A DNA stretch of 42,547 bases from Fimbriimonadaceae bacterium (GTDB lineage: Bacteria > Armatimonadota > UBA10988). Both the position numbers and the translations under genes were made by a program. The stretch spans positions 1 to 42,547 of the forward strand of contig JADZEX010000074.1 of NCBI GenBank assembly GCA_020850355.1, in the 5' to 3' direction. Below are positions 23,332-31,450 of the stretch, in pieces (position 1 is the stretch's first letter; every line of letters starts with the position of its first letter). The notes under the pieces are model-generated. The model was not told where the DNA came from. It was given only the letters and a program-made list of their open reading frames with translations, and ran no database searches.

Positions 23332-25500
23332 ATGCTTGACCATCGAGGTATTGCAGCCACCTGCACAGTAAGGGTGCAGCAGTACTGCCTGACCTGCTTC
23401 GCGGGATTGCTGGCACTACTGCTCGGTAGCGCTCGTCCACTCTATGGTGCCACTCACATTGTATGCATTGGCACTGCGTTCTTCGCCGACCCGGCTATCC
23501 CTGCGCGGCAGTATGCCGGCCAAGATGCTGAGGTGTTGGCGGCGCTATGGAGATTGGGGTACCCGCAGTCCAAGGCCCCGGTTGTTGTAGCGAATGGTAC
23601 CATGGCGTCAGCGCGAACACCAAGGCGATTGACAATACTCCGAGATCTCACCGCGGCGCGTGAGGACATGAGTCACGGCGACACATTGATAGTGTACTGG
23701 TCCGGACTAGCATGCGAAAGCAATGGCGACAGCTACCTGCTTGCAGAAGATAGCGACGTGGGCAGGCTCGCCTCTACTGCTGTCACGAGCGACGACTTGA
23801 CCCGGTCTCTGCGGGGCTTTCGTGGAGCCCAGATCCTGTTGATGTTAGATATCCATTCAGTTGACACCCGTGACGCAAGCAAGGCACCCGTGCTTGCTGC
23901 CTCAACTGTCGCTGCTGTTACAAGTGCGCTGTCTAACGCAATCGCGGAAACAAACATAGTAGCAAGCATTGTATTCGCATGTGCGACGGGAGAACGAACC
24001 CAGGATGACGCCGCAAGGGGATTGGGACTCTTCTGCAGCGGGCTGGTTGACATGCTTGCTGATGCATCTTCTGCAAGCACACAGGAAGTGTCGGCTAGCG
24101 AGATTGTCAGGCGATGGCGCGGAGCCGCGGATCGCTGGAGAACGATCGACCGGGAGAGTGTGCCAACGCCCATCCTCTGCGCGGCCTCTCCTGGCGAGGT
24201 GCATATTGCCATGCCACTTGTACTTGATCGAGCTAGACGGCATGATGTGACGTTGGTCCGGCAGGTTGGATCGCTCTCAGTATCGGCAAACTGCGACAGT
24301 ATGGCTGTTGTGATCAACAACTATCAGATTGGTACTGTGCACGCGCCATGGCCAGTCCGGCTTGTTGTTCCTATTGGCGCGATGTCCAGCACTGGAAGCC
24401 ACGCTGGCCGGACGCCTGCGACGGAGCGTATTGAAGTGGCATTTGGTGAGCAAGAGTCAGTTCATCTCAATCTGGTTAGCTTCCCGGCTCTGAAGATCAG
24501 GTTGGCCCAACCGGACACGCTAGTCGAGTTGGATGGAGAGGTTATCGGCTCTGGTGGGCCTGACTGTCCAATCGATGTTGCGTCGATCGAGCCTGGGACA
24601 CACTCGATTCGTGGGTTCAAACCTGGTCTACTGTCCTCTGCTAGAGAGTTTCTAGTTCAACCCGGTGTGGACGCGGTTGAGCTGCTGTCGCTCGATGCTC
24701 CTGGCGCGGTCGTCGTTGGCGTTGATAAGGGGCCGGCTACGGTTTTGATTGATGGTGTTAGCGTTGGTCGTACGGGAATGGGCGTTGGTGTCATGGTCGG
24801 TTCTCTTGAGCCAGGCGAGCGCCGAGTGGATATTTCAGGTCCTGGTATTGCAGTGTCGTTCTTGGTTTCGGTCCGGTCTGGTGGCTGTGAAGTCGTCTCA
24901 GTCGCGGGAAGCGGTTCTGACGTCCGGGTCACGCTTGGCGCCGATGTTCCTGGCTCGGTGCGACATATTGGTGAGCACATCGTTGGGGATGGAGAGACTA
25001 TTGATAGTATTGCACGTGGTTACTGCATGACGGTGTCTGAGTTGGTTCGACTCAATGCGTGGCTGGAAGCTGGCAGAGCCGTTGTGGGGACAGCCCTTTC
25101 AGTCTACTCGCTGGCGAATCTTGTCTCTCCTGGCATCGTTCGTAAGGATGGTCTGGCTGTCGTTCAGCCGGCCGGCGAGGATGCTTTGGGCTCGGGTCCT
25201 GTTGGTTCTTCGGCCAAGAAGGTGGCTAGTGTCAGGCCTGAGGTTCGTCGGGCCTTCAATGTTAAGGGCGCGGTTGGCCGGCTCGGTGTTGTAATTCACG
25301 ACGGCGCGTTTATCTTTCGGCAATGTGACACGAAGTCCTCTGTGCTGTATGTTTGTCCAGGTGGTACGCGATTGTGCCTGCGCTCGCAGTTGGGTGTGTT
25401 TTACAGTGTGCTGATGATTGATGGGTCTGTGGGCTTTATACACAGCGAGACTGTCAGACTAACGAATACTGACTTGGTACAGAAGGGGACTCGTCGGTAG
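23332..25500 (+). CDS. Exported pseudo-caspase (C14-like) with PEGA repeats, LysM and SH3 domains
   Basis: The 722-residue protein has a signal peptide (hydrophobic about 18-38, ending PLYGA). A caspase/metacaspase-type domain (about 40-270) follows, recognised from HIVCIGTAFF, YAGQDAEVLAALW, GDTLIVYWSG, YLLAEDSD, the LLMLD strand (169-173), and FACATGERTQDDAARGLGLFCSGLVDML. The catalytic SGHG is SGLA (Leu126), and the LDxCHSG motif is LDIHSV (172-177), so both dyad residues are missing. After this come three PEGA-like beta units (about 312-380, 384-446, 458-512), a LysM domain (547-592, HIVGDGETIDSIARGY) and a bacterial SH3-like domain (652-711). LysM and SH3 suggest peptidoglycan binding. 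Base composition is much lower in G+C than its neighbours. The ATG at 23332 is used; a GTG at 23371 would give a more standard signal peptide. Confidence 0.8.
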   Translation: MLDHRGIAATCTVRVQQYCLTCFAGLLALLLGSARPLYGATHIVCIGTAFFADPAIPARQYAGQDAEVLAALWRLGYPQSKAPVVVANGTMASARTPRRLTILRDLTAAREDMSHGDTLIVYWSGLACESNGDSYLLAEDSDVGRLASTAVTSDDLTRSLRGFRGAQILLMLDIHSVDTRDASKAPVLAASTVAAVTSALSNAIAETNIVASIVFACATGERTQDDAARGLGLFCSGLVDMLADASSASTQEVSASEIVRRWRGAADRWRTIDRESVPTPILCAASPGEVHIAMPLVLDRARRHDVTLVRQVGSLSVSANCDSMAVVINNYQIGTVHAPWPVRLVVPIGAMSSTGSHAGRTPATERIEVAFGEQESVHLNLVSFPALKIRLAQPDTLVELDGEVIGSGGPDCPIDVASIEPGTHSIRGFKPGLLSSAREFLVQPGVDAVELLSLDAPGAVVVGVDKGPATVLIDGVSVGRTGMGVGVMVGSLEPGERRVDISGPGIAVSFLVSVRSGGCEVVSVAGSGSDVRVTLGADVPGSVRHIGEHIVGDGETIDSIARGYCMTVSELVRLNAWLEAGRAVVGTALSVYSLANLVSPGIVRKDGLAVVQPAGEDALGSGPVGSSAKKVASVRPEVRRAFNVKGAVGRLGVVIHDGAFIFRQCDTKSSVLYVCPGGTRLCLRSQLGVFYSVLMIDGSVGFIHSETVRLTNTDLVQKGTRR

Positions 25501-25720
25501 GCACACGGTGTGGCACGGGTGTGTTAGGCTGGAATGTGGCAGCTTCGGTATTGCCTGAAGCGTGTTTGTGTGTGTGTCTCGGTGGTTGTCATCCAGACTC
25601 CGAAAGGGTTTGTTGTCTGTCGCTGGTCGGTGGCGGTGTGCTGTCCATCGCGTCAGTTCGGGCTTGACGTGATAGCAGTCCTCGCAGTCAGCGCCGGGCC
25701 GCGAGAGCTGAGGCGCGGCG
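25501..25720. other. Intergenic stretch without a recognisable gene, G/T-skewed
   Basis: The 288-base gap before leuC keeps the lower G+C of the pseudo-caspase gene for about 170 bases. It is rich in G and T on the plus strand, including GTGTTTGTGTGTGTGTCTC near 25561-25580. High G+C returns around 25680. Short open frames here show no protein-like pattern. Confidence 0.5.
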
Positions 25721-25749
25721 TTGCCGGATCCCTGCATCGGGGCTATACT
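25721..25749 (+). promoter_or_regulatory. Sigma-70-type promoter of leuCD
   Basis: TTGCCG (25721-25726) is followed after 17 bases by TATACT (25744-25749). GGAGGAG (25776-25782) is a strong ribosome site six bases before the leuC ATG. A GGGCC...GGCCC pair in the 40-base leader could form a small hairpin. Confidence 0.68.
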
Positions 25750-25788
25750 GCCTGACGGGGCCTGTCGGGGCCCGCGGAGGAGACCGTC

Positions 25789-27102
25789 ATGGGCATGACC
25801 ATGACCGAGCAGTTGCTGGCGCGCGCCGCCGGACGGGACGCGGTCAGGGCTGGTGAGAACATCTGGGTCGACGTCGACGTGCTGATGACCCATGACGTCT
25901 GCGGGCCGGGCACCATTGGCATCTTCAAGGAGCAGTTCGGCGCCGGCGCCAAGGTTTGGGACCGCCACAAGGTGGTGATCATTCCCGACCATTACATCTT
26001 CACCGCCGACCAGAAGGCCCTCCGCAACGTCGACATCCTCCGCGACTTCGTGCGGGAACAGGACCTGCCCTACTACTACGACGTCGGCGGCGACCGCTAC
26101 AAGGGCGTCTGCCACATCGCCCTGCCCGAAGAGGGGCACACCCGGCCGGGCGAAGTGCTGATCGGCACCGACAGCCATACCTGCACCGCCGGCGCCTTCG
26201 GCGAGTTCGCCACCGGGGTCGGCAACACCGATGCCGGGTTCATCCTGGGCACCGGCAAGACCTGGCTGAAGGTCCCGCCGACGATGCGCTTCGAGTTCAA
26301 CGGCGAGTTGCCGCCGTACCTCATGGCGAAGGACCTGATCCTGCAGGTGATTGGCTCCATCGGCTTCGACGGCGCGACCTACAAGGCGATGGAGTTCGTC
26401 GGCGAGGGCGTCTTCGGGCTGAACATCGAAGAGCGCATGACGCTCTGCAACATGGTGATCGAGGCCGGCGGCAAGAACGGGGTGATCGCGCCCGACGAGG
26501 TCACGCGGCAGTACGTCGGCGAGCGCACCCGGCGGGCCGGCACGAAGCAGACCTGGAGCGAAATCCAGGACACCGCTGACGGCGACTACTGTCACGTGCA
26601 GGCGTTCGACCTCAGTCGCCTCGAACCGTCGGTCGCCAAGCCGCACCGGCCCGACAACCTGGCGCTGGCGCACGAGTTGCGCGGGACCCGGCTGGACCGG
26701 GCCTACATCGGCAGTTGCACCGGCGGCAAGATCACCGACTTCCTGGCCGCGGCGCGCATCTTGCAGGGCAAGGAAGTGCGCATCGACACCTTCATCGTGC
26801 CGGCCACCACCGAGGTCGCGCGCGGGCTGCACGAGCAGCGGGTCGGCGGCCAGACGCTCTTCGAGATCTTCGAGAGCGCCGGCTGCCGGATCGGCCAGAG
26901 TAGTTGCGCCGCCTGCCTCGGCGGGCCAATCGACACCTTCGGCCGGCTCAACGAGCCGCTGCGCTGTGTCAGTTCGACCAACCGCAACTTCCCTGGTCGG
27001 ATGGGCCACAAAGAGGCCGAGGTCTTCCTGGCCTCGCCGCTGACGGTCGCCGCTTCGGCGGTGACCGGCGAGCTGACCGACCCGCGCGAGGTGCTCAGCT
27101 AA
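25789..27102 (+). CDS. leuC: 3-isopropylmalate dehydratase large subunit
   Basis: LeuC carries the [4Fe-4S] cluster of isopropylmalate isomerase in leucine synthesis. The 437-residue protein has aconitase-family motifs: VLMTHDVCGPGTI, FTADQK, GEVLIGTDSHTCTAGAFGEFATGVGNTD, and the three cluster cysteines Cys310 (YIGSCTGG), Cys373 and Cys376 (SSCAACLGG). At 437 residues, with separate leuD, it belongs to the shorter LeuC2/homoaconitase-like group of archaea and many bacteria rather than the 466-residue E. coli type. Methanogen-type homoaconitase or citramalate-pathway isomerase use is therefore possible. leuD follows after one base. Confidence 0.95.
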   Translation: MGMTMTEQLLARAAGRDAVRAGENIWVDVDVLMTHDVCGPGTIGIFKEQFGAGAKVWDRHKVVIIPDHYIFTADQKALRNVDILRDFVREQDLPYYYDVGGDRYKGVCHIALPEEGHTRPGEVLIGTDSHTCTAGAFGEFATGVGNTDAGFILGTGKTWLKVPPTMRFEFNGELPPYLMAKDLILQVIGSIGFDGATYKAMEFVGEGVFGLNIEERMTLCNMVIEAGGKNGVIAPDEVTRQYVGERTRRAGTKQTWSEIQDTADGDYCHVQAFDLSRLEPSVAKPHRPDNLALAHELRGTRLDRAYIGSCTGGKITDFLAAARILQGKEVRIDTFIVPATTEVARGLHEQRVGGQTLFEIFESAGCRIGQSSCAACLGGPIDTFGRLNEPLRCVSSTNRNFPGRMGHKEAEVFLASPLTVAASAVTGELTDPREVLS

Positions 27103-27103
27103 C

Positions 27104-27667
27104 ATGGAAAAGCTATTTCGCGGCCGCGCTTACGTCGTCGGTGACGCCGTCGACACCGACCAGATCATCCCGGCGGAGTACCTGGTCTACAACCCCAGCG
27201 ACCCCGAGGAACGCCGCTTCTTTGGCAAGTACGCCCTCTGCGGCGTGCCGCCGGCGCAGGCCGGGCTGCCGCAGGGGCAGGTCCCGTTCGTGCCCGAGGG
27301 CGCCTTCAGCAGCGAGTTCGCCATCATTGTGGCCGGCAGCAACTTCGGCTGCGGCTCGTCCCGCGAGCACGCCCCACTGGCCATCGGCGAGGCTGGCGTG
27401 AAGCTGGTGATCGCCGAGTCCTACGCCCGGATCTTCTTCCGGAACGCGGTCAACGGAGGCTACCTGTTGCCGGCCGAGGCGGCCGAGCGGCTGATCGACA
27501 AGGTCCAGACCGGCGACGAGCTGGCGGTCGACCTGGAGGCCTGCCGGGTCGACAACCTCACCCGTGGCGAGAGCTACGCGCTCTTGCCGCCGGGTGACAT
27601 CCTGCCGATCTTGGAAGCCGGGGACGTCTTCGAGTACGCCCGGCGGGCCGGGATGATGGCACGCTAA
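27104..27667 (+). CDS. leuD: 3-isopropylmalate dehydratase small subunit
   Basis: LeuD is the swivel-domain subunit that completes the active site with LeuC. The 187-residue protein has the family opening GRAYVVGDAVDTDQIIPAEYL, the substrate loop AGSNFGCGSSREHAP (Cys83), and the segment IAESYARIFFRNAVNGGYLLP. All expected motifs are intact. The insert around residues 27-65, including KYALCG, is typical of the short LeuD2 group. The start is one base after the leuC stop, so the pair is co-translated. The stop overlaps the stop of eutC on the other strand by four bases. Confidence 0.95.
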   Translation: MEKLFRGRAYVVGDAVDTDQIIPAEYLVYNPSDPEERRFFGKYALCGVPPAQAGLPQGQVPFVPEGAFSSEFAIIVAGSNFGCGSSREHAPLAIGEAGVKLVIAESYARIFFRNAVNGGYLLPAEAAERLIDKVQTGDELAVDLEACRVDNLTRGESYALLPPGDILPILEAGDVFEYARRAGMMAR

Positions 27668-28416
27668 CCGGCCAGCCGCGGGTCTTCCTTGACGCTCACG
27701 CCACTCGCCTGGGCGGCGCGCAGTTGGGCGGCCAGCGCGACAATCCGGCGAGCGGCCAACGGTGGCGGCGTGCCGCGGTCGTGAATGTTGCTGACCAGGT
27801 TGCGCTGCGCGTCGGTGTCGCCGGGGCGCGGCTGCCAGGCGAGGTAGGCCGACAGGCTGTCGGCGGTCGACAGGCCGGGCCGCTCACCGATCAACAGCAC
27901 GACCACCGCCGGCTGCAGCAGGCGGCCGACCTCGTTGAGCAACCCGACTCGCGCGTGGCGGACCACGAACGGCTGGCCGAATCGCCAGCCCTGGTCCGTC
28001 GCGAGGTCGGCCAGCAGGGGCAGCAGCCGTGGGCCCTGGCCGGCCAGGGCGGCCACCGAGAGGCCATCGCCGAGCACCACCTGGAAGTCGGCCCCGGCCG
28101 GGCAGCGCTCCCGCAGCACCGCCTCGGCGACCGGGCCGAAGCGCCGCCCGAGGTCCGGCCGGCGCAGGTAGGTGGCCTTGTCGGGCGCGGCGCTGCAAAC
28201 CTCGAACAAGCCGTAGCGCTGGATCAGCGCGGCGCCGAGATGCTGCTGCAACTCGAGTTCGCCCCACACGGCGTCGACCGCGGCGGCGTGGTCACAGCGC
28301 AGGGCCAACTGCGTCGCGGTCCGGTAACCATCGCCCGCGCCGCCGACCAGGCAGCGCGCGGGCGTCCGCGCCAGCAGGGCCTGCAACCGCGCGGCTGGGG
28401 TGGCCGGATCGCTCAT
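27664..28416 (-). CDS. eutC: Ethanolamine ammonia-lyase light subunit
   Basis: EutC is the small subunit of the coenzyme-B12-dependent enzyme that splits ethanolamine into acetaldehyde and ammonia. The 250-residue protein has the diagnostic segments KATYLRRPDLGRR, VVLGDGLSVAA, IGERPGLSTADSLSAYLAWQPRPG and RNLVSNIHDRG, and is shorter than the 295-residue E. coli protein mostly at the N-terminus. Its ATG at 28416 overlaps the eutB stop by four bases (ATGA), so the two subunits are translationally coupled. The reactivase EutA and the shell proteins are absent from the window. Confidence 0.95.
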   Translation of the reverse strand: MSDPATPAARLQALLARTPARCLVGGAGDGYRTATQLALRCDHAAAVDAVWGELELQQHLGAALIQRYGLFEVCSAAPDKATYLRRPDLGRRFGPVAEAVLRERCPAGADFQVVLGDGLSVAALAGQGPRLLPLLADLATDQGWRFGQPFVVRHARVGLLNEVGRLLQPAVVVLLIGERPGLSTADSLSAYLAWQPRPGDTDAQRNLVSNIHDRGTPPPLAARRIVALAAQLRAAQASGVSVKEDPRLAG

Positions 28417-29816
28417 CGGGCGGCCTCCGCGGCGGCTTCCAGGCGGGGCAGCAACGGCAGCAGGGCCGTGGCCGCGGCCTCTGGCGGCCCGTGCGGCACA
28501 GTCTGCTGGTACCACTGCGCAAACTCCGGCGCCGGCCGCAGGTTAAACAATCGTCGCACCGCCAGGGCGTCGTGGTAGCTGGTGGTCTGATAGCTCAGCA
28601 TCACATCGTCCCCGGCCGGCACGCCCATGAAGTAGTTGCAGCCGGCCGCCGCCAGCAGCAGTTGCAGGTTGTCGGCCGAGTTCTGGTCGGCCACTGCGTG
28701 GTTGGTGTAGCACACATCACAGCCCATCGGCAGGCCCAACAGCTTGCCCAGGAAGTGGTCCTCCAGCCCGGCGCGGGTGATCTGCCGCTCGTCGTAAAGG
28801 TACTCCGGGCCGATGAAGCCGACCACCGTGTTGACCAGCAGCGGGTCCAACGCCCGCGCCACGGCGTAGGCCCGCGCTTCGCAGGTCAACTGGTCGATGC
28901 CGCCGTGAGCCTCGGCCGACAGCGCGCTGCCTTGCCCGGTCTCGAAGTACATCACCTGCGAGCCCACCCACTCCACCGGGCGCGTGGCGTGGCTCGCCAG
29001 GACGGCCTCGCGGCCTTCGTGCAGCAGCGCCAGGTTGATCCCGAAGGCGGCATTGGCCGCTTGCGTGCCGGCGACCGATTGGAACAGCAGGTCCACCGGC
29101 GCACCAGTCTCCAGGGCTGCCAACTGCGTCGTGAGGTGCGCCAGCACGCAGGTCTGGGTCGGCACGCCGAGGGTCGTCACCAGCCCGTCCAGCGCGCGGA
29201 GCAGCGCCGCCACGCCGGCGACGCTGTCACCGGCCGGGTTGACCCCGACGACGGCATCGCCGCAGCCATAGAGCAGGCCCTCGGCGGCGGCCAGCAGGAT
29301 GCTCGGCAGGTCGTCGGTGGGGTGGTTCGGCTGCACCCGAATCGCCAGCACGCCGGGCTCGCCGAGCGTGTTGCGACAGCGCGTGACGACCCGCTGCGCC
29401 GCGGCGATGGCCACCAGATCGCGGTTGCTGCAGAGCTTCGCCACGGCCGCGGCGACTTCCGGGGTCAGCGCGCGTGGCAGCCAGGAGGGCAGACTGCGGC
29501 TGGCGGCGCCGCGCAGCAGCCAGTCCCGTAACTCGCCGACGGTGAGCGAGGCCAGGTGCCCGAAGGCGTCCTGGTCCAAGGAGTCGACGATCAAGCGGCT
29601 GACTTCGTCCTGATCCGGGTCGAGCAGCGGCCGGGCGACCAGGTCGGCCAGCCGCAGATCGGCCAGGGCCAACTTCGCGGCGACGCGCTCGCGCTCGGAG
29701 CGGGCCGCCAGCCCGGCCAGTTCGTCGCCCGCCTTGGCCTCATTGGCGCAGGCCAACAGCGTCCGCAGGTCGGCGAAGTGGAAACCCTCGCCCCGGACGG
29801 TTGCGCGATAGGCCAT
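28413..29816 (-). CDS. eutB: Ethanolamine ammonia-lyase heavy subunit
   Basis: EutB is the catalytic subunit that binds ethanolamine and adenosylcobalamin. The 467-residue protein is full length and matches the family throughout: the opening VRGEGFHFADLRTLLACANEAKAGDELAGLAA, LCSNRDLVAIAAAQRVV, RVQPNHPTDD, GLLYGCGDAVVGVNPAGDS, LFQSVAGTQAANAAFGINLALL, QVMYFETGQGSALSAEAHGGIDQ, CDVCYTNHAVADQNSADNL and AAGCNYFMGVPAGDDVML. It is the first gene of the eutBC pair and is divergent from murD. No B12 riboswitch was recognised upstream. The acetaldehyde would need a dehydrogenase encoded elsewhere. Confidence 0.97.
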   Translation of the reverse strand: MAYRATVRGEGFHFADLRTLLACANEAKAGDELAGLAARSERERVAAKLALADLRLADLVARPLLDPDQDEVSRLIVDSLDQDAFGHLASLTVGELRDWLLRGAASRSLPSWLPRALTPEVAAAVAKLCSNRDLVAIAAAQRVVTRCRNTLGEPGVLAIRVQPNHPTDDLPSILLAAAEGLLYGCGDAVVGVNPAGDSVAGVAALLRALDGLVTTLGVPTQTCVLAHLTTQLAALETGAPVDLLFQSVAGTQAANAAFGINLALLHEGREAVLASHATRPVEWVGSQVMYFETGQGSALSAEAHGGIDQLTCEARAYAVARALDPLLVNTVVGFIGPEYLYDERQITRAGLEDHFLGKLLGLPMGCDVCYTNHAVADQNSADNLQLLLAAAGCNYFMGVPAGDDVMLSYQTTSYHDALAVRRLFNLRPAPEFAQWYQQTVPHGPPEAAATALLPLLPRLEAAAEAAR

Positions 29817-29860
29817 TGGCGACTCCTGGCGCTAGTGTGTCGCCAGCACGGGCACTGGTG

Positions 29861-29866
29861 TATCAT
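29861..29866 (+). promoter_or_regulatory. Candidate -10 box (TATCAT) before murD
   Basis: TATCAT lies 22 bases before the chosen murD ATG, in the 72-base divergent spacer with eutB. No good -35 box was found. The TATCAT includes part of an ATG at 29865 that is a second in-frame start candidate. Confidence 0.4.
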
Positions 29867-29888
29867 GCCGCCAGAGGTATGGCGCACG

Positions 29889-31262
29889 ATGCCCGAGGCG
29901 ATCCAGGCGCAGCGAGTGGCGGTCTGTGGTGGGGGCTACACCGGCCAGGCGATCACCCGGGCCCTGCGCCGGCTGGGCAAGACCGTGGTGGTCACCGACA
30001 GCCGCCCGGCGGCCGAGCTGACCGCGGCGGCGCAGATTCTGGCCGACCTCGGGGCCGAGTTCCACGCTGGTGCGCACGACCCGGCTGTGATCGGAGCCTG
30101 CGACCTGGTCGTTACCTCGCCCGGCGTCTCGTGGCGCGAACCGGCCCTGGAGGCCGCCCGGGCGCGGGGTGTGAGGGTCTGGGGCGAGCTCGAGTTCGCC
30201 GCCCGCCTGACCGCCGCCAAACTGGTCGGAATCACCGGCACCAAAGGCAAGACCACCACCTCGGCGCTCACCGCGCTGATGTTGGATGCTCCCCTGGCCA
30301 ACGCCGAGGCCTACTCCTCGAAGGGTACCCCACTGACTGAGCTGGTCAGCAACAGCCCCGAGATGCCCTTGGTGGTGACCGAGATGTCGAGTTACCAGCT
30401 CGACCGCATCGACGCCCTGCGGCCCTGGGTCGGCGCGCTGCTGAACATCGGTGAGGACCACATCGAGGAGCACGGCAGCCTGGCGGCCTATGCCGCGGCG
30501 AAGGCCAACCTGTTTCGCAACCAGGCCGGCGACGACCGCGCCGTCTACAACCACGACGACCCGCGGGTACGCCCGATCGGCGAGGCGCTGACCGTCAGGC
30601 GGTTGCCGTTCAGCCGGCGCGAGTCGCTGGCGGCGGGGGTCTGGTCCGACGAGGCCGGCATCGTCACGCAGTTGCCGGCCGCCCTCGGTGGCCTGAGCGG
30701 CCGGCTGCTGCGCTGGGATCAGGTCAGCCCCGCCTTGCGGCTGCAACGGCCGAGCCTGCTGGCGGCCTGCGCCATCGCGCTGGCCGCTGGCGCCGATCCC
30801 GCGGCCATCGGTGCCGTGGCCGGCCAGTTCGCGGGCCTGCCGCACCGCATGGAAATCGTCCGGAACTGGCACGACCTGACCTTCGTGAACGACTCCAAGG
30901 GCACCAATCCGTTGGCCACCGAGAACGCGATCCGGCAGAGTCCGGCGCCGGTGGTGCTGATCGCGGGCGGTCTCACCAAGGGTGTCGACCTGAGCGTGCT
31001 GCGCGAGCCGTTTGGGCTGCTGCGAGGGCTGGTGCTGATCGGTCAGGATGCGCCCCTGCTGCGGGCGGTCGCCGAGCAGGCCGCCGTGTCACAGGTCCGC
31101 GCTGCCGCCACGCTGGAGAGCGCGGTCGAGGCGGCGCTCGAGCTGGCCACGCCGGGCGACTGGGTGGTGCTCTCGCCGTGCGGCGCGAGCTTCGACATGT
31201 TCCGCGACTTCGCTGACCGGGGCGATCAGTTCAAGGCCATCGTGCAGCAGTTGCCGGCCTGA
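29889..31262 (+). CDS. murD: UDP-N-acetylmuramoyl-L-alanine--D-glutamate ligase
   Basis: MurD adds D-glutamate to the peptidoglycan precursor in the cytoplasm. The 457-residue protein has an N-terminal UDP-binding domain, the ATP loop GITGTKGKTTT (114-124), VTEMSSYQLD, LNIGEDHIEEHGS, the HRMEIV...VNDSKGTN segment with the Mur-ligase ligand-binding pattern, and a C-terminal domain ending LSPCGASFDMFRDFADRGDQFK. All are standard. The start at 29889 precedes an N-terminal beta strand QRVAVCGGGYTG; an ATG at 29865 is possible. The usual division-cell-wall neighbours (murC, murG, mraY, ftsW) are not in the window. Confidence 0.96.
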   Translation: MPEAIQAQRVAVCGGGYTGQAITRALRRLGKTVVVTDSRPAAELTAAAQILADLGAEFHAGAHDPAVIGACDLVVTSPGVSWREPALEAARARGVRVWGELEFAARLTAAKLVGITGTKGKTTTSALTALMLDAPLANAEAYSSKGTPLTELVSNSPEMPLVVTEMSSYQLDRIDALRPWVGALLNIGEDHIEEHGSLAAYAAAKANLFRNQAGDDRAVYNHDDPRVRPIGEALTVRRLPFSRRESLAAGVWSDEAGIVTQLPAALGGLSGRLLRWDQVSPALRLQRPSLLAACAIALAAGADPAAIGAVAGQFAGLPHRMEIVRNWHDLTFVNDSKGTNPLATENAIRQSPAPVVLIAGGLTKGVDLSVLREPFGLLRGLVLIGQDAPLLRAVAEQAAVSQVRAAATLESAVEAALELATPGDWVVLSPCGASFDMFRDFADRGDQFKAIVQQLPA

Positions 31263-31294
31263 GCGACGCGCAACGCCAGCGCCACAAGCGGCTC

Positions 31295-31300
31295 TTGACA
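31295..31300 (+). promoter_or_regulatory. Perfect -35 box in the sigma-factor leader
   Basis: TTGACA (31295-31300) lies in the 188-base gap before the sigma-factor gene. The sequence 17-18 bases downstream (GACAGAA) is a poor -10 match, so the promoter is uncertain. No other gene is seen in the gap. Confidence 0.35.
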
Positions 31301-31450
31301 GCGGCCGGCCGCCATGCGACAGAAGCTCCGTGACTGTTGCGTGACGCGGCGGTGGCAGGTGCTGACCAAGCCCTTGCCAAGTTGCTACCTCAGCGTGCGC
31401 GGTGCGGTCTGGCCGCCAGACCAACCGCCCGCGGCACTGCGAGAACTACC

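Noticed and set aside
23193-23339. A 48-codon open frame inside the hairpin region (MNRSCPVSSMAGKLRGG...).
   Set aside because: It overlaps the strong inverted repeats and the start of the pseudo-caspase gene, lacks a good ribosome site, and is rich in Gly, Ala and Ser. It is probably chance.
20351-23371. A 1006-codon open frame on the plus strand, opposite the lectin-repeat gene.
   Set aside because: High G+C with few stops makes long mirror frames. It has no protein-like pattern, is antisense to a real gene with signal peptide and ribosome site, and is rich in Arg, Ala, Gly and Pro without motifs.
25561-25583. The GT-rich tract before leuC as a regulatory repeat.
   Set aside because: Only a few GT units are present, in an AT-richer segment. 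It looks like simple composition.
25750-25775. A leader-peptide attenuator before leuC.
   Set aside because: The leader is only about 40 bases and has no run of Leu codons. The GGGCC/GGCCC pair is too short.
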